Shown here piece after piece: positions 11,921 through 24,656 of a stretch of 64,000 bases of DNA (the first letter of the stretch is position 1; each line of letters starts with the position of its first letter). Under the pieces are notes generated by a model. The model ran no database searches. It saw only the letters and a list, made by a program, of their open reading frames with translations, and was not told the DNA's origin. The translations under genes were made by a program, and so were the position numbers. Source of the stretch: Neurospora tetrasperma FGSC 2508 (taxonomy: Eukaryota > Ascomycota > Sordariomycetes > Sordariales > Sordariaceae); assembly GCF_000213175.1 (NCBI RefSeq), contig NW_009799179.1, forward strand, positions 3,949,551-4,013,550. Direction: 5' to 3'.

Positions 11921-14900
11921 ATGTCTCTTGATCCTACCCGGCCGAGGTCCATCTCTCCCGAGAGCTCTGGCCGCGAATCTCCGGTACCCAAGCAATGGAG
12001 GAACCAGCTTGGGAATGGTATGTCATGTTCCTCTCCCTCCCTGGAAATATACCAACTAGAATACACCTAGCAGCTAGCTAACCAGGTGATGGACAGACGA
12101 AGTTGCGCCGAAGGACAAGAACTACCGCAAGTACGCTTCCGGCGTCGAACGAGCTCTCTCCCTGTTCGATACAGCCCTCCAAGAATGGGCCGACTACATC
12201 TCCTTTCTCAACCGCCTCCTCAAGGCACTCCAAGCTCGACCGTCCACCATCAACACCATCCCCGCCAAGGCTATCGTCGCAAAGCGTCTGTCACAATGCT
12301 TGAACCCGTCTCTTCCGTCCGGGGTTCATCAAAAGACGCTCGAGGTCTACAATTTCATATTCACAGTCATTGGCAAGGATGGTCTGTCGCGAGACCTGCC
12401 ACTCTATCTCCCCGGCCTTGCGTCGGTTCTGTCGTTCGCCTCCCTTTCCGTCCGGACCCCTTTCCTCGACCTGCTCGAACGCCACTTCTTGGGTGTAAAC
12501 CCGCGATCCCTACGGCCTGCCTTGAAATCGATCATACTTGCTCTTTTGCCAGGCCTAGAGGAGGAAACCAGCGAGGACTTTGAGCGCACATTGAAGCTTA
12601 TGGAACGCGTCAAGGCCGCTCTCCGCCCACCAGAAAGCGAGACAATAACGCCAACTCACTCCTCTGGCGACGACTTCTTCTGGCAGTGTTTCTTTCTGGC
12701 TTCCATAACCGGGCATAGCAGGAGGACGGGGGCCTTGGCATACCTTATGCGCGCCTTGCCTGAACTGGGACATCAGTTACATTCCGATGGCTACAAGGCT
12801 GAGACTCGCAATGGCTTGGATCCCGAGGTTTCTGCCAAGTTGGTACAGCTGGTAACGTCTCCCGAGCCAGGATTGCTGATCCGCTGCTTTGCTGCCGGTT
12901 TGGCCGATGACCAGATCCTTATTCAACGTGGCTTTCTTGATTTGCTCGTTACCCATCTTCCGTTGCACTCCAAGGTATTGCAAGCCAGGGCCAAGACCGA
13001 CGACCTAGAACTCCTCCTGAAGACCGCAGTTGGGGTAACGACCCGGAGAGATATGAGTCTAAACAGGCGGCTGTGGACCTGGCTCCTTGGCCCCGAGCCG
13101 ACAGTCGCACACGAGGGCGAAGGCGGCCCCGACTCTCCCACAACTACTGCAAGCACCCCTGCCTACTTTATGTCGAGGACCAGCTACTTTGAAGAATTTG
13201 GGTTGCGACCCCTGACCCGGGCCCTACTCGGCATGATCAAGGCTAGTAGAGTTGGGAACAATCCGGCAGACCGGGCGAAGCCATATCGTATCTGTCTTTC
13301 CTTGATGGACAGGTGGGAAATTGGCGGCTTGGTTGTGCCTGAGGTATTTCTTCCCATTGTTGACAGTGTCCGAGACTTCAAAGCAAAAGCAGACAGCAAA
13401 TCAGACTTCACCGAGGTGCTCCGGAGTGCAAGTGTTTTCTTTGACGGAGTCGAGAGCGGGTTGATATACAGCGAAATTCTCAACCTCGTGGCGCAGGCTA
13501 TCAGTCCGGGCAAACTCTCAGTGACTGATCGTAGCGACAAGCTTGACCTTGTCAAGTTCATTCTCGGCCATTTCAACGTCAGCGAAGAAGAGATGATAAC
13601 CATCCATGCTCCGCTTACGGTGCTCTCCATCTTATGCATGATCGAGGAGTTGAAGGAGAGTGATGCTTATGCGACCACTCTGCTACCAGACGGTACGACT
13701 TTGTTGGTCCAGGCTTTAACAATAGCTGCAAGCTTGTTGGAGCTCGTACCAGAACGAGCGTTCCCGACTAGCGCGAAAGCTAAGGCTATCGAGTCCAAGG
13801 TTTTGGCCGGAATCCCGAATGTTGAACTGCTGAAGAAGATCAAAAACTTCTACCACGCCGAACAGGGAAACTTGGAGGCCACCTCTCCCCCATTTGTACC
13901 GCAGAATGTGGCGGAACTCTTGTTGCAAAAAGCTTGCGACATGAACTGTGAGAGTTTCAGTCAACGCGAGTCCGGCCCGACTGTCGCTGCAAAGAGCAAA
14001 GTTCTCTTGCTTCTTCTCACCAAGACACCTCACAGATCGTTCCTCGATACGAAGAAACTTCTTGCTTCCATTCACGAATGTCTGTCATCAGATGCTTTTA
14101 TTACCTTTACCACCTATTATTCCCTATTAACCCTTTCTACCCACCTTTATTCTGCCGACCGGGTTTCCCATGTGGACCTGTCTGAGTTGGTTAGTCCTTT
14201 GGTACGCCACGCATGGAGCTTTTTATCATCGTCAGAGCCGAAGTATCACGTTGAGACGGTCCGAAGTCTTTGGTTACTCCAGACGGCTCTGACACCAACC
14301 AATCGAGACATCGAGGCAGCCATATGTTCTCTAATGCTGGAGAAAGATGTTTCAGGCACATTTATCCAGCGTCCTGCTGACCCCGGAAGGAGCTTCAGTG
14401 TGCTCTGGTCGCATAGTCTTCAAGATAACCCCTCTGGAAGCGATCGCCGAGGACCCAAGACCCCCATCTTTGACGCAAAGGCGCCGCCACGTCTTGGTGG
14501 TATAGATAATTACGAAGTCATGCTTACCCGCCCGTTATTCCTAATGTTAGATGCGCTCACCGATGAGCGGACGCAGCTGTTCATGACAGTCAAGAGTTGG
14601 CTGAGCAGCCTAGTCGGAATAGACAAGTATGACCCCAGGCCTTCTGGGTCACAAGTCACAGCTTGCTAACGCCTGTGCTCCCAGAATTTTCAACATCTTC
14701 GTGTCCAGGTTCGCCGAGCTATCATGTCTGAGGCGCCAAACAACCTCGGCTGAAGCCAAAGCTGTTCACAAATTCTCTGAAGAGGATGATGTGGAGCTGG
14801 CTGTGTATTATCTTCGCTCCTTATCCAATGTCTTTCGCTTCACCCCTGATAGCATTTGGGCGTTCCTTGCGAAAAAGACTATCCGCCCAGATTCTTACTT

Positions 14901-17872
14901 CCCATCATTATCTGAGATTAGTACGTTTATATCCCATTCGGGCGTCTTGCACATGAAAGCTAACCAGATCAGCCGGATCCGAGGATGATCTGACCTTCCA
15001 GGAGTTTTTCCTCAAGGTTGCCATGCAATGCATGGCAGACGTCAACACTTTGAACGACGAAAGCTCCCAAACAAGGGTGACACAGCTTTATCGTTCAGCA
15101 TTGGGCGTCATGCACCCTATCCTGGTGAACCCCTATGCTGAACCACTAGCACAGTTGCACCTTGAGAACCCTCTCATCGATATGCTCACCCAGTCACTTT
15201 CAGGTCCGGAGCCTTACGTCCAGACCTTGCTTCTGGACGTTGTCTTTGCGGCCCTCAAGCTACGTGAGTTAGCACCAGTTGAACTTCCAGAATCACCAAC
15301 CGCAGAGAAACGTGCCGCGAGTGTTACGGCAGACTCGGCTAAAGCCTTCCGAGCTGTGGCTGGAGGGAAACCACCATCCGCTCTTCAGCCGCCTCCACCC
15401 ACGCTGCTAAAGTGCATCCTTTCCGGACTCAGTGCACCCAGCAGCCGACACGTCTTGGATAGCTGGATTAGCTTTCTCGCTGAGTGCCTACCGCTTTACT
15501 CAGACTCAATCTTTCAAGTCCTGATTCCCTTGGTCGAGACACTCTGCAGTCAGATTTCCACCACCTTCAGCCGTTTACAGCAGCTCTTCCGAGCCTCCGA
15601 CGAGCCTCAAACGCACAGTCAGATTGGTCCCGAGACTACCTTAATCTCCCTACTGAATGGCCTCGAGCAGGTACTGGCAAGGGGACACGACAGGCTACTG
15701 GCTGAAGAGGCCAGAGCCCAGGTTGTCAAGAACCCAGACCAGCCTCAAGGCTTTTTCGGCAACATGGTTTCCGGTGTCTTCTCATCCGACACACCGCAGA
15801 CCCGGAGCGCCACAGCTAACGACCGACTTACCGTCCTTCTGGCCTTCCAAGATGCGGTGCGTATCTGCTTCAAGATCTGGTCCTGGGTTCAAGGGAGCGA
15901 TGCCTCCCTGCAAGACAACTCTTCGGGTGCTTCGTTCAACTACACCTCTTTACGAATGAGAAACCGAGCGCGGAGGCTCCTTGAGCATCTTTTTGCTGCT
16001 GAGACGCTAGAGTGCTTGGAAACGGTGATTGGGATATGGAGGGGTGCACTGGATAGTTCTGATACGTCCAAGGCTGCCGAGGTGTTCAATCTCTTGCCTG
16101 CCCTTGATGGATCTCGGCCGCAGCATACAATCCCGGCACTTTTCAACGCTATATATAGCAGGACTAACCCGGGCGCGCTGGATCCCTCAAGGAGGTCGAC
16201 ACTTACTATCGAGCTGCAGGATACAGACGTGGTGATTTTCTTGGTTGACTACGCACGCACTCTGGAGGATGATGCGATGGATGAAATATGGCAGGACTGC
16301 ATGATCTTCCTGAAGGACCTCCTAGGCAACCCGTTGCCTCATCGCCAGGCGTTGCCGAGTTTGTTGGAATTTGCTGCGATCCTGGGTGAGAAGGTGGACA
16401 ACACCAACTTTGGAGAACAGAGGAAGATGCGTCGTGAACTGGCAGATCTCTTCCTTCGTCTCCTAGCGGCTATCTTCACTACACGGCCAACCAGCTTCGT
16501 GGAAAACTCTTCGACAAGCTACTCTTCATCCACTACCAACCTTCTTCTCTCGGAAAAGAAGCCAAATGAGGCCCCTCGGACGCTTTCCGTAGCAGCCATC
16601 CGGACTCCATTCGAACGCGCAGACGATGTCGTTGGGATCCTCTCCAACATCGTTCCCAACCTGCCCAAGATCCTCGTTGAGAATGACCGTATCCTCACGG
16701 CTGCCACCTCCATCTCGGCCAACGTGATCGGCCCAACGCTGCGGTCCAAGTTCTTCCCCGACACCGTGTCAAAGAACACCCTGGTGTTGCTCCACCAACT
16801 ATCCCGCCTTCCCAACAACCAAAAGTCCTGGAAGAAGGACGTTGCCGATGCCTTCAACGATTCGCGCTTCTTCAGCTCCAACCTAAGCCTCGTGCAAACC
16901 GACTGGCTGCCCCTCCTCAAGCAATGGACCGTCGCAGACAAGGAACGCATGCCCGAAATCCTCGGCCGCATCACCCCACCCTCAACTGCGGGCATTGTCT
17001 TTGGCGTCGGCGCCACCTCCGCCCGCCTCGAAGCCGACCGCAAGACGCAACTCAACCTGCGGCGCATCGCCACCGTCATCCTCGCCGCCACCGACGACAC
17101 CTTCGTAACTGAGCTGCCGTCCATTCTCGACAAGCTCGTCGAGCTCCTCGGCGCCACCGCCACCTCCTCCCCTTCCTCCACCACCCGCGCCGAAGTCTAC
17201 ATGGTCATGCGCGCCCTCGTCCTCCGCACCAGTGCCATCCACCTCGCCCCGCTCTGGCCCGTCGTCAACGCCGAGCTGCACGCCGCCATCTCCTCAGTCG
17301 TTGCGCCCGACCACTCCGCGCCCAGCGACACGTACGGCAACCCGGCCGTCATGCAAGCCTGCAAGCTTTTGGATTTGCTTGTCTGCGTCGCGCCCGATGA
17401 CTTCCAGTTGCATGAGTGGTTGTTCGTCACCGACACTATCGACGCCGTCTACCGGCCCAGCGCAGCCGGTTATCAGCCCGTGGCACTAGTGGATGAAGTC
17501 TCTGAGGAACTCAACGGTGCCCTTGTCACTCCCCACGCCCACCACTCCCACTCCCGCTCCCTATCCGAAGCAGGAGCCGCAGCTCTAGGCCTAGACCCGT
17601 CCTCGCTCCATTCCCCCACGGATGGAATCGACGGTCAAGGTCAACCCCTTCGCCGTCCCCTGCTGGGAAATCTCCCAGGTCAAATCTCCGACGAAGTAGG
17701 CATGGAGCGCAAAGACGAACTAGTGGCCAAGGTGCTCCGGCCGTTTTTCGGACAGCTGAGTATCTTTGCGTTTGAGACAACGTACAAGATGACGGAAGTG
17801 GACTGGGAGGGGTGCGTGAATGGATTATTGAGGGATCTGTTTGATGAAAGGAGTGTGGTGAAGGCTCTTTAG
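11921..17872 (+). CDS. dop1: Dopey/Dop1 homologue (DopA), Golgi-endosome traffic scaffold
   Basis: Four exons (11921-12017, 12097-14626, 14685-14920, 14973-17872) encode 1920 residues; the introns are 79, 58 and 52 nt and all phases agree. The N-terminal Dopey domain starts at once (DKNYRKYASGVERALSLFDT, ALQEWADYISFLNRLLKALQ, FLNPSLPSGVHQKTLEVYNF-like block), followed by a long alpha-helical repeat region and a conserved C-terminal segment (FFGQLSIFAFETTYKMTEVD). Dop1 proteins form a complex with Mon2 and the flippase Neo1 at the Golgi and endosomes; the A. nidulans member DopA is needed for normal cell patterning and development. Length matches the fungal family (about 1800-1900). The start is chosen because it is the only ATG that feeds the first donor in the right frame. 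Confidence 0.93.
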
Positions 17873-18446
17873 GACCGGGCCGGCTTTGCGTATGGTGGTG
17901 GTGGAGCGGCGGGGTTGAGGGATGTGAGAGAGTTGAGAGGGAGGGAGAGGGAGGGGAGGAGTAGGTCGAGTTCGAGGTCGGGAACGGTAAGGTCTAGGGC
18001 GGAAAGTAGGTGGTGGTGGGATGGCAGTAGTAGGTAATTGGGATGGAGGATGCTTTGAGCGTTTCAAAAAAAGGGAGAAGTAGGTTTGAGTAAAGTCTGA
18101 CACTGTTTGGTTTACGTACTAGAGGTAGCGTATTTTGTTCCTTGATGGTTGTTTTATGCCTTGTACAATATCGATAGAGGGGGTGTTTGTTTCCCGTCTC
18201 GTTGATCTCCTGACAATGACTCCTGACGGTGGTGGTAATAAAGAAGGCCATCAAAATGGGAAAGAAAATCTCTTACAATATATGCATGCTCGTGTCACAT
18301 CCGTCCAACGTCCATTGTCCATATCATGTCCTGTTCCTTAAAATTCTGTCCCAATCCCGAGGCTTCATCAGCCACCTGGTTCCCGAGCCTAACCATAGTA
18401 CTCCGGGAGATCCTACTTGTTTTCCTTCCCATGGCCGCAGTGATTG
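17873..18446. other. Convergent intergenic region between dop1 and tgs1
   Basis: It carries both 3' untranslated regions. A G-rich purine stretch (17890-18010) follows the dop1 stop. No gene is visible. Confidence 0.45.
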
Positions 18447-19649
18447 CTAGTTGTTGTGCGATGAGCGTCTCCTTCGTTTTCGCTTCCTTTTTTCGGCGTT
18501 GTCCACTTTGGAGGTGTCGACTTCGATGTCCTGGGCGTAGGAGGTGTCGTAAGCGTCATGGGCCTCCGACGCCTCCTTTGGCGCCTCGGGGAGTAGCTCT
18601 GGTATTGTTTGCTCCTGGTCGTCATCCTGTTTCCTCTTCTTTTGCCCCCTATTTTCCTCGTACTGCTTCTTTTCCTCCTTGTCGGCGTCAATATTCCCCG
18701 GCAAATAAGCCACCAGCGCCTTGCTTGCTCCCTTTTGACAATACTGAATCACGTCAATCTTTGGAGCACCCTCCGGTACCAGAGCGGCAATCTGGTTCAA
18801 ATCGCTTTGTCTTGGCAAGAACAGCGCCTGCGGCAGAATGCGCTTTTGCTTCTGCGTCGATGGGTGCTCCTCCTTTTCTTCTTCCGGCATCGTACATGCC
18901 TTGTACAGCTGCTCCAGGTTATACGGCTCCATCTTGCTAAGATCGAAAACCTCCTGATCGCGGTACGAGACGCCACCCCAGGGCGGCGAGGCGAAGACGA
19001 GACACTCTTCTAGCTTGAATCCCGCTAGGAGGCCATCCAGTTCCTCGTTGTCATCCTCTTGTTCCTGCCCCTTTGCCGCCTCTCCACCCTCCCTTCCCCT
19101 CCCCTTGGTGCCCCTCGTCTCCCAAAACCTTTTCATAACCTCAAAGCAGTCACCATGCACCCACGTAATCTTATCGAGCACATCATACACTTCCGCATTA
19201 TGCTGGGCGCAGGCCAGCGTCGACCTGTCCTTTTCGATAGCAATGATGCGATCCCATCTCCCAGAGGAAAGAGCAAAGGCAATCACGTTGCCTCCGGCGC
19301 CGCCGAAGAGGTCGATTAACACGCGTTTTCCGTCAGCGATGGGGTGAGTGGAGAGGTCCCGTGCGATGCGCGTGGCTACCGGTTCGGGCGTGACGCCGAA
19401 CCAGGCAGAGTCGGTTAGGTGGATGTCGTAGTCGTAGAATTCGAAGATTGAGAAACGTTGGTGCCAGTATCTGAAGTGGGGTGAGAGGGGTGTTAGTGAG
19501 ATTTGGATTGGGGGATGAGGGACGGTGACGAGAGGGGGGGAGTTTACTTACTTTTGGATGTCCCAGGGTACTTCACCGAGTTTGGTGTAGTGGTGACAAT
19601 TTTCGTCAAGAGGGAACTTCTCCCCTTTCTTGAGAAGTTTGGGACCCAT
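18447..19649 (-). CDS. tgs1: Trimethylguanosine synthase (RNA cap hypermethylase)
   Basis: Two exons (19649-19552 and 19470-18447) around an 81-nt intron encode 373 residues. The frame is open farther upstream to about 19973, but the first ATG is at 19649, so that start is used. Family signatures are DIHLTDSAWFGVTPE (about 48-62), the SAM-binding LIDLFGGAGGN (84-94) and the catalytic SPPWGG (194-199), where Trp stacks on the cap base. The enzyme adds two methyl groups to the m7G cap of snRNAs and snoRNAs. An acidic insert (EGGEAAKGQEQEDDNEELD) separates two core strands, and the C-terminal 70 residues are basic, ending in a KRKRKRRRRS run that may be a nuclear signal. The intron lies between conserved residues PWDIQK and YWHQRF. 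Confidence 0.92.
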
Positions 19650-20299
19650 GCTCCTGATGACTGTGACAGGCTTGGAGGTATTGAGTTTTGTATTGTTCGG
19701 ATTGGTGTTGGTCTTGGATTGTGAATCCTGATTTGCTGTGGTAGACTGGCTGAGATTGGGGATCGGGACGTTTAGCGACAAATCAGTTGACCTTCTTTCT
19801 TCTTGCCTGTATCTCCAGGAATGATGTGGTTGAGAAATTACGGACAGATCCGATGGAAAGACCAAATGGTTGTGAATTGAGTCAAGAAGTGAACCTGAGA
19901 TGGATGTAAAGAAGTACTCGATACCCGGAAGGCGCCGCGGTCTGGATGTACTGTGTAAGTCACAGGGACTAGACTAGTCCAGTCTTTTTCCCCAATTCAG
20001 GAAACCCACCTAGATTTGCGCAAACCCCACAGCGTGCCTGGAATTGGGAGCTTTGACCATCAAGGTCCACGCCAGGAGGAGCACTGGGCTGAAGTGGGGC
20101 TCGCTCTTGCTGCTGTCGTTCATCAACGTCCACCGTGACACGGAAGCTCCGAGTGCTGTAAATGCCAGGGTCGCTTCCTTCATGCCGTGGACTTGCATTT
20201 CGACTCTCTGACGATCAACATCCAAATCGCGGATGACCACCAATCTTTGAACTAACCCAACATTCGTTCGGACTTCACAGCATAGCATAGCATACAACA
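19650..20299. promoter_or_regulatory. Shared divergent promoter region of tgs1 and the GRASP gene
   Basis: The 650 bases lie between two divergent start codons. Part of it is open in the tgs1 frame but has no ATG, so I treat it as leader. No other feature is clear. Confidence 0.4.
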
Positions 20300-21581
20300 A
20301 TGACAACCATGTTTAATGCCCTCAACCGCTTCATATCCCGGCTCGACGGCGATGCGGCCACGTCCAAGGAGAACCAGCCTGGCGGATTTGGCTTCCAAGT
20401 GCTGCGAAACACCAACCCAGACCTGGCCATTGAGCCATGGTTTGACTTTGTCGTTGGAATCAATGGGCGCATGATTGTATGTTCGAAACCGGTTCATTCC
20501 AGAGAGCCACGAGTCTAACAAAGCTCTGCTCTAGGACGACTCTGACCCGAGGCTCTTTGCCCAAGAGGTTCGAAACTGTGCTGGCGGGGTTGTACAGCTG
20601 GGACTTTGGAGCGCAAAGGTATTTCACCATCATGAGCATGCCAGGTTTTTGACACGCAATGCTGACACCTTTTTTCCTCCTTCACAGGGCCAAAGAACTC
20701 GAGCACTCCACATCCCCGTTCCCGCCGACACTGCCTCCCTCGGCCTTACCCTCCAATGGACTGCCCTCTCCGTCGTTACCAACATCTGGCACGTCCTTGA
20801 CGTCCCCGCCAACTCTCCCGCCGACGTCGCCGGTCTTCTCCCGTATAGCGATTACATCCTGGGTACCCCCGAGGGTGTCCTTCACGGCGAGAGCGGGCTC
20901 AGCGAGCTAGTGGAGGACCATATTGACCGGCCCCTGCGTCTTTACATCTACAACAACGAGTACAATGTCACCCGCGAGGTGACCATCCAGCCCAGCCGGG
21001 ACTGGGGTGGTGAGGGTGCCCTCGGCTGCGTCTTGGGCTACGGCGCTCTGCATCGGCTGCCAGCGCCCCTGAGCGAGCCTGTGCACGCCCCCGGCGAGAC
21101 CATGTTTGACGGCGACTCGGAGCAGCACGGACACGTCGGACAGCAGCAACAGTATCAACAACAACCCCAGTACGGATACAACCCGAGCGCACCACCAGCA
21201 GCTAGCCAATACGCCCCCGCCACTGCGACTTTCTCTCCGCCACCACCCGTCGGCGGTGGTGAGTTCCTCATACCAGCGCAAATGGTCGGCACACCACCAC
21301 CCCCAGCAACACAGTTTGGCGGCGCGGTCGCTTCTGCTCCGCCTAGGGGGAAGAAGAAGGAGAGACCGGCGAATAGGGGAGGGTTGGGCTCGATGGATGA
21401 TTACTTCAAGGAGCAGGAGAAGAAGAGTAGGGAATTGGATAATGCTCCTAGCAGGAAGAACACACCAGTACCGCCGCCGCCAATGGGAGGTCCTCCCAAG
21501 GGTGGACCGCCCAAGACAGTGTCGTCACCGCCGCCTGGCAGTGCGCAAGGCGAAGATACGGCTGACCGAGGCGAGAGCTAG
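20300..21581 (+). CDS. grh1: Golgi reassembly stacking protein (GRASP55/65, Grh1-like)
   Basis: Three exons (20300-20476, 20535-20618, 20688-21581) encode 384 residues; introns are 58 and 69 nt, both phase 0. Two PDZ-like GRASP domains occupy about residues 20-215: GGFGFQVLRNTNPDLAIEPW with WFDFVVGINGRMI, then LGLTLQWTALSVVTNIWHVL and SPADVAGLLPYSDYILGTPE. The rest is Pro/Gln-rich and probably disordered. Family members tether cis-Golgi membranes and act in unconventional secretion. There is no Gly2 for myristoylation. A second in-frame ATG at 20309 gives a start MFNALNRFISRL, resembling the N-acetylated Met-Phe amphipathic helix that anchors yeast Grh1, so 20309 may be the true start. Confidence 0.93.
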
Positions 21582-22211
21582 TGGCTTAATGTGGAGTATT
21601 GGGAGAAGTTTTAGTCTAGGAGTTCGTGGACGACACCTGGGATATGATGATTACAGATACCCAGGGCTGGGACTTGGTGACTGTCTTTGACAATGGCGGT
21701 GGACCTTCCGTCCAGTACTTGGCTTTGGGGAACTTGCGGGCATTGAATTTAGTTGAAGAATTCCGTCACCTGGCGTCATGACAGGCCTGAAGTTGGTGTG
21801 GCTATAATAGGACCCCTCACGGTAGTATACTTTACACTAGTGTGATCATGTTCAGCGAGGGGGAGAAGGAAGTAGAATAATCCAGCTTGAAGCATCATTT
21901 GTACATTCTGTAGATCGAAACGAAGAAAGGTATAATAAATGCCAACCTATTTCAAGTTACCCTCCCGCCTTTGTTTTGTCTTCTGCTGGCTCCTTTAAGA
22001 TCTTGGACGGTTCTGTTATTGTTTGCTTGCTTGATCGCTTGCTTGCTTGCTTGCTTCCTTCCTTCATGTTCCCGTCTTTCGACCATTTCCCACTCATTTA
22101 CCTGCATCTGTTTATCAACCCCTGAATCGCAGGACAATCCTCCCCATCCCCGCTGGTGCACTTTTGGACCCCCTCGCTCATTCGCTCGCTCATCCTTGAT
22201 TGATTTCTGTT
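21582..22211. other. Convergent intergenic region between the GRASP gene and ost2
   Basis: It contains both 3' untranslated regions and a CTTG microsatellite (about 22022-22056). No gene is seen. Confidence 0.45.
22022..22064. repeat. CTTG/CTTC tetranucleotide microsatellite
   Basis: Imperfect tandem GCTT/CTTG units followed by CCTT units are read directly. It lies in non-coding DNA between convergent genes. Confidence 0.7.
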
Positions 22212-23125
22212 CTAGTTGATAAAGTTGACGCAGAAGAAATGCAGAATCAAACTACAGACCAGGTAATCGGCAAAGGCTCTATAACCGAGACCAAGTCAGT
22301 CAAAGTTAGCACAGCTATCCCACCAACACTATATAACCCAGACATTCCTCCTGCATAAGAACCCCGTATTTTACGTACCGTTCAGGCGACACCGAAGGGA
22401 AATCACTCTTGTTTGCCTCGGTCGTCTGGATCCGTAGCGAGGCCGTCAGGACGAATTGGCCGACTGTTGCTGAGAAGCCGGAGAGGAAGGCGTTGAAGGG
22501 CTGTTTTGTGAGACGACGACCATTAGTCAGCCAACGCTTGCTTCTCTTCTGCTGATGTTTCTTGTGTGTCTGTCTTTTGGCTTTCTTTCGATCCACCATT
22601 GAAACTGTTCGGGGAAGGGGGGGAAAGGATCGCGAGATACACCGGGTTGGGAAGGGGGGGTCTGTTGTGTTGGGACTGATGGTGGGAACCCTCGGAGGAG
22701 GCGAAAGAACGACGACGTACATAATTGCCAGCCAAAACACAATACAAAAACTGTAACCCGCCCACTACCACCAAGAATGCCATGAAGGCATCAAGCAGCT
22801 TGGTCCGCTGCGGCGTTGTGTCCTGGTAGTGTCTCAAAAGGTTGCTGAAGACTTTGTTCCATGCTTGTCCCCCCGCCGCCGCCGCCGTCTTGTCAATGTT
22901 GCTGCTGCTGCTCTTGCTAGTAGTCCCACTGGCTTTTGTGGTAGAGGTGCTAGTAGTGGGCTCAATCTGAGTGCTGGTAGCAAAGGCATTGGTTGTCGTG
23001 GCAATGGGAGGAGCGGAATCTTTGGGTTGGACTTTGGTTGTGACTGTTGCTGATGGTGTCGTCGAGGTTGCTGAAGGGGTGGGGGAGACGCCGCGGGCGG
23101 CCGCGTTCTTGCGCTTTCCACCCAT
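22212..23125 (-). CDS. ost2: Oligosaccharyltransferase subunit Ost2 (DAD1)
   Basis: Three exons (23125-22721, 22500-22379, 22278-22212) with introns of 220 and 100 nt encode 197 residues. The conserved core runs from KLLDAFMAFLVVVGGLQFLY through GNYPFNAFLSGFSATVGQFV and LTASLRIQTTEANKSDFP to the C-terminus FADYLVCSLILHFFCVNFIN, with three membrane helices, as in DAD1/Ost2. It is part of the ER complex that transfers glycans to asparagine. Residues 1-85 are a Thr/Ser/Ala-rich extension absent from the usual 110-130-residue family members; the ATG at 23125 is the only upstream start and the frame shows no intron signal that would remove it. The last exon contributes only 21 residues and a stop, but its hydrophobic match to the family is exact enough to be sure. 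Confidence 0.95.
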
Positions 23126-23898
23126 TGTGTCGGATTGTTATGATTGTTTGGGGATTATGGAACGTTTCGATTAATTCGTGTGTCTCTGCGCTGTTGCTGG
23201 CAGGTGGTGTTGGTACGGGATGGTTGATTTGAAAATTCGTTGTCGCGATGTTGTTGAAGCTGTTATGGTGTTGGTTTGTGTAGGTACCTTGACGGGAGCT
23301 TCCGATTCCACACACTGCTCGCTGTGTCCAGTCGCTAAAACGGCCACGAAGCTTCATCTGGCTGTCATCATCGGGGACAGGGGTACAATACAGTACTTAC
23401 GAAGGTCGCACACGCCCGCAATGCTTGTGTTTGTTGAACACTGTGGGGAGATATCAATTGGAACTGGCGCACGGGCCAGGCGGCATGGGTGGGGAGAGAA
23501 GGGATTGGATGGAACTGATTGGGGACCTGTTTCCAAGTCGATAGAGCGCTCCCATGCCATGCATAGGTCGTGGAGAATTGGTGTCGAGAGTGGAGCAGGG
23601 CCTTGCTTGTTCAACTTCACTTCAGTTCTCTGCAGAACAACATCCTATGACTGATCACTGCGAAAATGAGTTTGAGTTTTTGATGTGATTTGGTGTGATC
23701 TGGCTCAACATCAATCACGGGTATTGAGTTATAGTCTTCCTCTCTTCAGCTCACCCGGTTTTTGAATCTCGCGCACTTCTGCCGTCCGAATTCTCAACCT
23801 TCCGATTGGGGACCCTTTGTTGACTTACACCCCCCCGGCGACGACATCCACTCACAACTAACCACTATCCCTTACACCACAACTATCAACATACAATT
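23126..23898. promoter_or_regulatory. Shared divergent promoter region of ost2 and the DUF202 gene
   Basis: The 773 bases lie between divergent starts. Leader-like C/A-rich sequence precedes 23899. No coding frame is convincing. Confidence 0.4.
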
Positions 23899-24656
23899 AT
23901 GGCCTCCATACTTGAGGTGTGTCACTTCCTCACCAAATCTCAATACCACAGTCTCAGGAATAGCTAACGGAAATACAACAATACCCAGGCCCTCCAGCCC
24001 CACCCAGAAGACCATCTCCACCTCCGTCTTCACCGAGCCCGCTCCGTCATTCTCACCAGTCAAGAGTACATACTATTTTCCCTCCCTCCCCTTCTCCCCG
24101 CCCTCTCTTCCCGTTTCTACCCACCAGCTCTTTCCAGTCGGCCAGTCAGTCCACCAGATTTATTAACAGTTAGGTCCCCAGACTAGTAGAAATCCGCGCC
24201 GCCCAACGGACCTTTGAAGGCGCCTACATGCGCACCGCCCTCTCACAATTTTCCTTTGCGCTCATCATCCTCAAGATCTTCACATCGGAATTCTACCCCA
24301 TCGGCGCTTTGTTCGCTGTGTACGGAGCTGCAGTCATGTTGGTGGCAATCTATCGGCGATATGAAGGAAATCGACAATTTTTTGATCAGGAGGTGGAGGA
24401 GGACTTGGATGACGACGAACGGCATGGGACCGGGCCAGCGACAGCGACAGGGTTTGATGGACAGATGCGACAGGGTGATGCCGGGCTGGTAGTTGATGGA
24501 ATGGGAGGAGGAGGACAACGGCTGGAAAGGAGAAAGACGGTCATGGTAGTCAAGAAAAAGTTTAGGACCAGCACGAATAGTGTGGCGTTGTTGACGGGGT
24601 TGAGTTTTGCGGCGTATGTTACGTTGATGGTGTTGTTGTGGGAATTGAGTCGATAA
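23899..24656 (+). CDS. DUF202 family small membrane protein
   Basis: Three exons (23899-23916, 23989-24065, 24182-24656) join to 189 residues. The first exon codes only MASILE; introns are 72 and 116 nt with GTGTGT and GTACAT donors. The family region begins ELVEIRAAQRTFEGAYMRTA (about 31-50), the pattern of the DUF202 domain, followed by hydrophobic helices LSQFSFALIILKIF and IGALFAVYGAAVMLVAIYRR, a charged Gly-rich loop, and a last helix SVALLTGLSFAAYVTLMVLL. DUF202 also occurs in the Vtc1 part of the vacuolar transporter chaperone, but this protein lacks the other VTC modules and its role is unknown. The short exons are inferred from splice signals and phase; the last exon is certain. Confidence 0.85.
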
